Source of the DNA: Leptidea sinapis
Taxonomy: Eukaryota; Arthropoda; Insecta; Lepidoptera; Pieridae
Direction of reading: 5' to 3'
Length of the DNA: 64,000 nt
Assembly (NCBI RefSeq): GCF_905404315.1
Contig: NC_066269.1
Coordinates: 16,498,501-16,562,500 of the forward strand
Each line of letters begins with the position of its first letter. Position 1 is the first letter of the stretch. Below are positions 57,629 to 64,000 of this stretch, piece after piece. The notes under the pieces were generated by a model. The model worked only from the letters and a program-made list of their open reading frames with translations. It made no database searches and was not told the origin of the DNA. A program made the position numbers and the translations under genes.

Positions 57629-57630
57629 AT
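57531..57630 (+). repeat. (AAAT)25 microsatellite
   Basis: About 25 perfect AAAT units form the LINE's 3' tail, expanded well beyond the few units seen at the other LINE ends (20.97 and 44.6 kb). Confidence 0.97.
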
Positions 57631-58031
57631 ATTTAAACTAGCTAGCCAAAGACAAATCAAAATTGGTCACACATTATCGAGCTGTCAAATGGTCTATACG
57701 CTAATATATTCTAAGTCTTTTAAAATATCAAACGTAACAGATAAAATATACAGACAAATTGTCAGCAAATTTTAATACTTAATAACCGTTCAATTTTAAA
57801 TAAAGATTGATGGTCTTCGAAGTTTTAGTATTTAAAAATACATTTTTCATCGGTTTGCCGACCACTCTAGATTAACTTGTAAAACGAAGGAATTGAAATC
57901 TTTAGAAGTTCAAGTCTGTTCAATTAAACGACATCCATATTCATTAGAGATATAAGACTTCCTTAATATTCTTTTAATTTCAAATTGGACATCGATTAAC
58001 GAGCTCAGAGTCCCTTCAATGTAGGTTTTCT
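57631..58031. other. No gene seen
   Basis: AT-rich sequence. Nothing was recognised. Confidence 0.4.
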
Positions 58032-58112
58032 CAGATAATTTATACATCTAGATAGAGCCTTTTGGTGTTAGGCAACGCAGGAAAAAAGGCCTGGTTTATT
58101 AGTTTAGTGTGC
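58032..58112 (+). repeat. Family T MITE, left half only
   Basis: CAGATAATTTATACATCTAG and TTTTGGTGTTAGGCAACG are present. It breaks off at GTTTAGTGTGCAT, exactly where family A begins. The remaining half of T is not found on the other side of A. Confidence 0.7.
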
Positions 58113-58395
58113 ATTTTCATGAAAATAAAGGCCTAGACGACGCCATACCTATTACAATGCAGCGCCGCTCAAGATTATTGGAAAACCCAAAAATTCTGAG
58201 CGGCACTTCAAATGCGCTCGTCACCTTGAGACATAAGATGTCAAGTCTCATTTGCCCAGTAATTTCACTAGCTACGGCGCCCTTCAGACCGAAACACAAT
58301 AATGTTTGCACATTACTGCTTCACGGCAGAAATAGGCGCCGTTACGGTACCCATAATCCAGCCGGCATCCTGTACAAAGAAGCCTCCCACTGGTA
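58113..58395 (-). repeat. Family A retroposon
   Basis: CATGAAAATAAAGGCCTAGACG on the left, a ~25-bp deletion replacing GAGCAGGACGTTCAGC, then the body to GCCTCCCACTGGTA. It carries an ORF that merely reads through the repeat. Confidence 0.8.
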
Positions 58396-58599
58396 AGTTT
58401 ACGGATAGATTAAACCACTTATAACTGGCAACATGAATTTAATATCGTTTGGTTATGAGCTCTTTTTGTATGTCGTTCCCATAAACAAAAATCTAATTGT
58501 AATGAATATATCAAAATATACATTTTTACTGTCTGCTATTTATGGGTATCCTTAGAAGAATGATGAATAGTTTAGGCTTTTTGTTAGATAGAGGGAGTG

Positions 58600-58750
58600 G
58601 AAACTCTCTGAGTTGGAAAGATCGCTCGCACGGAACGCGAGATGTCGCGGGTTCGAGTCCCGCATGATTCATAAAATTTTGTTTTCAGTTTTATTTGTGT
58701 AATTAATGGCAGAAGTGAGGGTTATCACTTTAAAGACATAACAAATTGTT
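58600..58750 (+). repeat. Family B repeat, tRNA-like core and 3' part
   Basis: The core ends at 58670. The anticodon arm is perfect: stem CTCGC/GCGAG (58625-58629 and 58637-58641) with a 7-nt loop ACGGAAC. The T arm is perfect: GCGGG TTCGAGT CCCGC (58647-58663). The 5' acceptor strand is degraded. It ends ACATAACAAATTGTT. Confidence 0.75.
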
Positions 58751-59036
58751 GAAGTTTAGTGCCATTTATATCCCATGAGATTGAATATTTTAAAATTGAT
58801 TTTATTAAAATACGTGATACTCATGTTAGTATCAATAATATTATAGAGTATTTTTTTAAATACTCTATATTTTGAAGATCAATATAAAAATTCAGAAACC
58901 CAGTAACGGTGATTTAAGTGGAATTTTACATTTACCGTGCCGTTTATATGACTATATTATGATGTGCTGACATGAATGAATGCATGTTGTAAAATAACAT
59001 TAAGCAAACGATCTCTGAAAGATCATTGTTTTCTTA

Positions 59037-59271
59037 TTAGATAATTTATACGTCTAGATAGACTGTGACGGCCGTCAAAACGTCAAAAAGTTTGATGTTA
59101 ACAGTAAATCTCTATTTTGAGCAATGCACGCACACTAACACAGAGTGACATACAAATCGCGAGTGTAATACGAAGCTTGTCACGCACACTAAAATAATAA
59201 TCCTGGCCTGCTTTCATCGGTTGTCTATCAGCAAGAGGCTCAACTGGACGCATATAAATAATTATCTAAGA
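59037..59271 (-). repeat. Family T MITE, both ends preserved
   Basis: The left end TTAGATAATTTATACGTCTA and the right end CATATAAATAATTATCTAAG are inverted repeats. The inside contains GTAAATCTCTATTTTGAGC, CGCACACTAACACAGAGTG and GGTTGTCTATCAGCAAGAGG. The best full-length reverse copy (about 235 bp). Confidence 0.82.
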
Positions 59272-59507
59272 TTTTCTTATAAATAAATATTCAAAAGTCC
59301 ACGCCTGAGGAATTGGTGGAAATGGATTCCAACCCTGATAAGTATATTTTGTTGTCCCTATTAAATCCTATTTCGGAATCTATTTAACGTATGAATCATC
59401 AGAAGGAGGCAATCTAATGAAGCGTATCAAGTTATATTTTACATAAAAAGAAATTAATTGATAACCAAAATGGTTTTAGTAAGACTTCTAATAATTTAAC
59501 TCTAATG

Positions 59508-60087
59508 TCTAAGGCTGCGTTGAATTATATTAGCTGTTACAGTTAAGGTTTAAGTCAAATTTAACATTTACAGTAACGCTGACTTTAACATGCGGAATGT
59601 GTTGCACCAATACGATGGTACTTGTCATTATTAAGTTAAAGTTAAATAATGAAATATCAAGTCAATAAAAAAAGTAAAAAAGCCTTTATTTCTACTACTT
59701 TTCAATTTTTACAGAAAAATCACTTAAAACTAATTTAGATATTAAATTAACTCTAAATTAATATTAATTAGTACTAAATTAACTATACCAAGTAAATTAA
59801 GTAGTAGTTGCCTTTACGACTAAGGCCTCCCCTAAGCCTTTCAATACGCTCTATCTAGGTAGCGGTAGTAGGTCAATATGGAATATTTAATTATTGAATC
59901 TTTCGGCAGGTCACTATTTAGCAATTTAAATATTAACAATAGCTTTAAACGTTGAAGCATGAACGGTTACGGTAACAGATAAAGTTATGACGTCATCTTA
60001 AATTTGTCAAATGGTGCAACTCATTTTTACCCAACCAGTACTGTAATATGTTTGTTATTGATAAATTTAGTTGGTGCAACCCTGTCT
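59508..60087 (+). repeat. Family C repeat with an insertion
   Basis: Left part to about 59667 (TATATTAGCTGTTACAG, GTAACGCTGACTTTAACAT, GAAATATCAAGTCAAT). The right part starts at about 59913 (CAGGTCACTATTTAGC, GAACGGTTACGGTAAC, CAAATGGTGCAACTC). The inserted ~245 bp at 59668-59912 begin with an A-rich stretch and contain AGCCTTTATTTCTACTAC, compatible with a reversed LINE/SINE 3' end. Confidence 0.65.
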
Positions 60088-60231
60088 AAATAAATAGTAG
60101 TTAAAAAACTAAAAAACATGCTTTAGATAGAAAGCCAAACTAAAAATAGAAAGTTTATTTTGAAATTTAATATTTACATAAATTCCTGCCAATACGACAG
60201 ATGAAAATTATCTAAATTAACAAAAATTTAA

Positions 60232-60395
60232 ATTGAAAAATGGAATAATTTTATCAAATTAGTGTATTGTCGTCGGTCCTTAATAAATCTACGAAGTTTG
60301 AACGAAATCTGACCGTTTAAAGTGGGTCTAAATCGTGCCTAAATGAGTCGGTTACAAACAAACATACATACAAGTGAAGTTAATAAGAAGTGTGT
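60232..60395 (+). repeat. Lepidopteran-type repeat (GTCGTCGGTCCTTAATA)
   Basis: GTCGTCGGTCCTTAATAAAT, GAAGTTTGAACGAAATCTG and GAGTCGGTTACAAACAAAC are words I recall from abundant moth and butterfly repeats. It is a single copy here, so class and ends are uncertain. Confidence 0.4.
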
Positions 60396-61019
60396 AATTG
60401 AGTCGCCCCAAAGTACCACATTTATATAAAAACTCAAATGTGACATAAAACATTAGGAACCCGAGTTGCAAGCTCTCAGCTGGAATAACATATTATAAAT
60501 TGTTGACTTATTTCCTGGAACTTTTCGCGGCGCGGATGAATACATGACCTGGGTTTTATTATTCCACTCATTTGGTTGGTCATTAGATCACACTAATGTA
60601 TATTTTTGAGACACTTTGTGTTTTGTAATTGTATTATTTTACTATGAGAAAAATGTAATGATTGCATAATCATCATGATTGAGAGATAAATAGAAATAAG
60701 TGGTGACCACAGACAATGCGATTTTAATTCAATCAAAAAATTCAAATCACTGAAATGATTATTGTGCTTGTAGATGATAGAAATTTTGGAAATATATTTA
60801 AATAATTATTTAATGAACCATCATATTTTGGGACCATGTGTTCCACAGGTTCAATTAGATTAAATGTTTACTAAGTTTTATAAGATGGTTGCCTATGGTT
60901 GTCAAACATGAACCCTTACCGAAAAATTATCAAATAAAATCAATTGTCTGGAGAAACTGTCATAACCATAGTGTTAACACCAGGAACAGACATAAACTTA
61001 TAATGCCTACTACTCGGCT
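60396..61019. other. No gene seen
   Basis: AT-rich sequence. Nothing was recognised. Confidence 0.4.
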
Positions 61020-61402
61020 AAGTTGAGTAAGTAAGTCTTTTGTGGGGTGATGTATACGCTTTTGCAACAAGATCCCAGAAAATGTTCAAAACAAAAGTAT
61101 TACGATATTCAAAAGAATTGTTCAAAAACGTTTGTGTAGTAAAGGTTACTAAAACGTAAATGACTTTCTTAATGATAACACAGATAGGGTAATGTAATGT
61201 AATAATGGTGCGACCACCGTCAGGCTATTAAATATAAAGTTAATTTGTACGATATCACTTAAAAATTTTTATGAAAACAAAGCCCTCTGAGTTTTTTGCG
61301 CCCATTCTTCTCAGGTCTGGGGCATTTTTTGGAATGTAGTTTTTGACTTTCAATAAATAATTTTATATCCAATTTTGAATAAAAGTAATTGAATTTGACT
61401 TT
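61020..61402 (+). pseudogene. LINE family R: ORF2 C-terminus and 3' UTR
   Basis: Recovered residues include YAF.TRSQKMFKTKV, then in a shifted frame FKRIVQKRLCSKGY, a stop, and NVNDFLND. The 3' UTR with GCCCTCTGAGTTTTTTGCGC and the ATTTTGAATAAAAGTAATTG end follows. It is more diverged than the copies at 13.1 and 16.6 kb and extends slightly further upstream. Confidence 0.65.
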
Positions 61403-61730
61403 CTAACAGCATAGAAAGAAGCGTAGTTGGAGTTAATAGAATAGATAAAGTAAAATTGAAATATATAAAAGTATGACGAAATTTAAAGATGAAAATTCAA
61501 TATGCAGATCACTGAAATGGCGATGAAAAGAGAAAAACATGAAAAATGGACTAAAATATTAACACACTGATACCGAAGAGATTGTAGTCGTGAGTGGAGT
61601 AGAAGAAAAATGCAACAAACTAAACGTTGGGAAGATTAGTAAAAGAGTCGCTGGGCCTAAATGGATCCAAATAGCGAAAGACAGAGAGGCTATTTATTTA
61701 TGTTTTTTGAGAACTCCATATTATGTGTTA
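61403..61730. other. No gene seen
   Basis: Purine-rich on the plus strand (GAAAGAAGCG, GAAGAAAAATG). No feature was recognised. Confidence 0.4.
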
Positions 61731-61896
61731 CGCTCATCACCTTGAGACATAAGATGTCAAGTCTCATTTGCCCAGTAATTTCACTAGCTACGGCGCCCTT
61801 CAGACCGAAACACAGTACTTCTTCACTGCAGAAATAGGCGCCGTTGTGGTACCCATAATCTAGCCGGCATGCTATGCAAAGGAGCCTCCCACTGGT
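61731..61896 (-). repeat. Family A, 5' half only
   Basis: CGCTCATCACCTTGAGACAT to CCTCCCACTGGTA. The A-run half is absent, and the copy ends abruptly at 61731 after TTATGTGTTA. Confidence 0.75.
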
Positions 61897-62104
61897 AAAT
61901 ATTTTTATGCCAGGACAAAATTTACCTGAAATTACCGATAAGAATGCCATTTGCTTCTCGATTCGTCCTTCACATTTAAATAAATAAATATATATTTTAA
62001 GTTCCCCTTGTACCTACAGCATCGAGTTATTCATAATCACTTTAACATTAACTTAAACAGAAAACATTCATTCAAATTAACACCTTCTTTCGTGACAGTA
62101 TCTT

Positions 62105-62160
62105 CGAAGTAAATGAACGAAAACTCTGCCTAATAGACGTGTAGGCAGAGTTTTGCTTCG
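62105..62160. repeat. Strong stem-loop
   Basis: AAAACTCTGCCTA (62120-62132) and its perfect reverse complement (62142-62154) flank a 9-nt loop. An outer CGAAG/CTTCG pair (62105-62109 and 62156-62160) extends the stem with an internal bulge. The left arm sequence also occurs at about 6968 without the right arm. Confidence 0.85.
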
Positions 62161-63746
62161 GACAATTTTTGACCGTGGTTGTGAGTCAAATACTTAATGT
62201 ACGTCAATGGTTTTCCCAGGTCTAGAATATCCTTAATAAGCGGTTGTACAGTCCCGTGTAAATATTTACATGCATTTAGACAATTTAGCTGTTATTTTTA
62301 GTTTAAAGACATTTATTCTCATAAGATTTAACCTAAAATCACTTACATAAGAATTTTACATATATATATGACTAAGCATGCAAAACAAGCAAAGTGAACA
62401 CTTACAAAAAATGAAGGTACATAAAAAATTGCTCAACATAACAACATCAATATATTATTTTTTTATACAGAATAAGAAGGACTGGATGACGATTTATTTA
62501 ACAGTTGAAGTAAACTAAAATTATGCCTACGGTTTAAACAATAGTACAAATAAAAAACTAAAAGAAAATAAGCACATGTTTATATGTGTGATTGTGCATT
62601 CGAGCATTTTTTAACCACATTAATTATTTTATTCCTAACAAATTTAATCTTAAAAACTACTTATAACTATAAAATTAACATTATTTATTAGATAGATTTA
62701 CTTATAATGAACTATAATTATTACAATTATTATACAGTTTTGTTTATAATAATATATTTTTTTTAGTTATTTTTTTAAATGCTGAACTTTTAATGTATTG
62801 TATTGTATTGTGACAGCAATCAATCATCAGCACTTGTCAGATGTTACTTTTACTTTGGCTGTTGGCAGTTAATACGTAGCAGAAAAACAATTGCATTTTT
62901 TGATATAAATTATAATTTGACAGTTGACATAAGATGCAACAAACAGTTTCCATTGCGCCCATTGATTCATCATACAAGTACAAACTTATAATTATATGTT
63001 TTTAGTCAAGTATTCATTTCTCGTTACGTTAATTTACTAGCGAAAATAACTTTTGTTTTAAAAAGTAGCGTGACGTCACCAAATGGCCCAACGAAAGACC
63101 AGCGTTGGCTTTCACACCAGCAAACATGCTAAGTTGGGACCATTTTTGTAACATATAGGACTACCTATAAAATTAAGGCGCCTTTTTCTTTTTTATTAAG
63201 AATACTAATTCTTTCAGATTTTGTTTGTTCATTGTTTGTCTCCTTTATAAGTTTTATTTTAAGTTAGCTGTATATTTATGGGTACTATATGTCTCAAATT
63301 AACATTTTTCATTCATTTCATTTCAATCTTATTCAATAAGACACACTCGAGCTATTCGCAATCCTTGAGTAGAGTATAGCCTCGAACTTAGTATTAGTTA
63401 TAGAACCCGCCTTCTTGAGACGAGGAAGTCTCACTCAGTTTAAACTTCGGTATTTGTCGCTAAACAATGCTTCACCTAATTCCGATACGTTTACGTACGG
63501 TTACACACTGAACGCTTCAACGGATAGTATTCAAACTAACTCGTATACCACACTGTTAGTTAGTGTTAACTGTAGGTTAAATAGATGTTGTTTCCTAGAC
63601 ATCGTGAATTGTCTTGTAAATCTTTTATGGTTAAACATTAGTTTTGTTATTATTTGTTCATATTTCATTTGCTGTCTAAGAACTATTTGATAAAATAATC
63701 CATTTAAAATTAATTCAACAATGTCATCGTTTCATATAATAGATAT
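62161..63746. other. No confident gene
   Basis: AT-rich. A 91-codon ORF at 63415-63690 has a Ser/Thr/Asn-rich first half and a hydrophobic end. No family was recognised. Confidence 0.4.
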
Positions 63747-63822
63747 AAAGCAAGGGGGAAGGCCTGGCAGTTAGCCTGGATATAGGCCTTTGATCGTGTA
63801 AGGCACAAGGCGCTCCTCTCTT
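63747..63822 (+). pseudogene. LINE fragment (YDMGTF type, RT start)
   Basis: AAGCAAGGGGGAAGGCCTGG, AGCCTGGATATAGGCC and GTAAGGCACAAGGCGCTC match 15118-15190 of the RT relic, around the LDIAKAxDRVWHK motif. Only about 75 bp survive. Confidence 0.6.
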
Positions 63823-64000
63823 TCTGCTTTAATATCTTTTTAATTTTTTAATGTGTATAGTGAATAATATTTATTTTATAAGAAAATAAATTTATGTGAA
63901 AACATGTATTCCTCGGATAATATAATAGTATAATAATCAAAGAGTATGTAAATACTTCGTAATAAGAGGCGGGATTGGCTGAGTAAAAATTAAAATTTAG
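63823..64000. other. No gene seen
   Basis: AT-rich sequence to the window end. Confidence 0.4.

Noticed and set aside
58600..58670. A functional tRNA gene in family B
   Set aside because: Each copy has a broken acceptor or anticodon arm, the loop lacks U33, and copies occur inside a dispersed repeat.
63415..63690. A 91-codon ORF with a hydrophobic C-terminus as a membrane protein
   Set aside because: The hydrophobic stretch is encoded by T-rich DNA, and there is no recognisable family or supporting context.
1..64000. A CRISPR array or other bacterial defence system
   Set aside because: No regularly spaced direct repeats with unique spacers were seen. The repeats are dispersed mobile elements, and the sequence is eukaryotic in character.

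Overview
The window looks like AT-rich, gene-poor nuclear DNA from a butterfly or moth (Lepidoptera). The assignment rests on the repeats: a ~300-bp retroposon family present about 17 times, lepidopteran-style LINE ends (C-terminal motifs WNELP..VF..RYDMGTF, GYYSINDFLND and DGK.PDGMTL), Helitron-like and MITE-like families and a Tc1-like transposon. No operon, ribosome-binding-site logic, rRNA, canonical tRNA gene or CRISPR array is visible. I recognise no host protein-coding gene. Nearly every ORF of any length is a piece of a mobile element or a chance ORF.

Layout. 0-10 kb: copies of retroposon family A, MITE family T, a hairpin-type element C, a tRNA-like repeat B invaded by family A, and a long (AT)n tract. 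10-17 kb: relics of at least four LINE types. 17-30 kb: more A, T and B copies, a degenerate tRNA-like module, a Helitron-like repeat and a 5'-truncated LINE (20.96-22.4 kb). 30-31 kb: a broken IS630/Tc1/mariner-superfamily transposase with DD82E spacing. 37.4-39.0 kb: the one apparently intact coding gene, a 338-aa Tc1-like transposase between 32-bp terminal inverted repeats and TA duplications. 39-44 kb: Helitron-like element and two LINE 3' fragments. 46-50 kb: a Helitron remnant with Rep-helicase motifs fused to a truncated A copy, and a LINE nested in a C element. 51-64 kb: an A copy with an exact 11-bp target duplication, a cluster of inverted modules, a LINE with an (AAAT)25 tail, and more T, B, C and A copies.

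The genes do not work together as a pathway. The window is a record of layered insertions, and several nested events let insertion order be read directly. Family letters (A, B, C and so on) are my own labels. Repeat boundaries are estimated by eye and may be off by several bases. I could not run database searches or alignments. Candidate points of novelty are the repeat carrying a cloverleaf-compatible tRNA-like core, the DD82E relic, the inverted-module cluster and a few short repeat pairs I cannot name.
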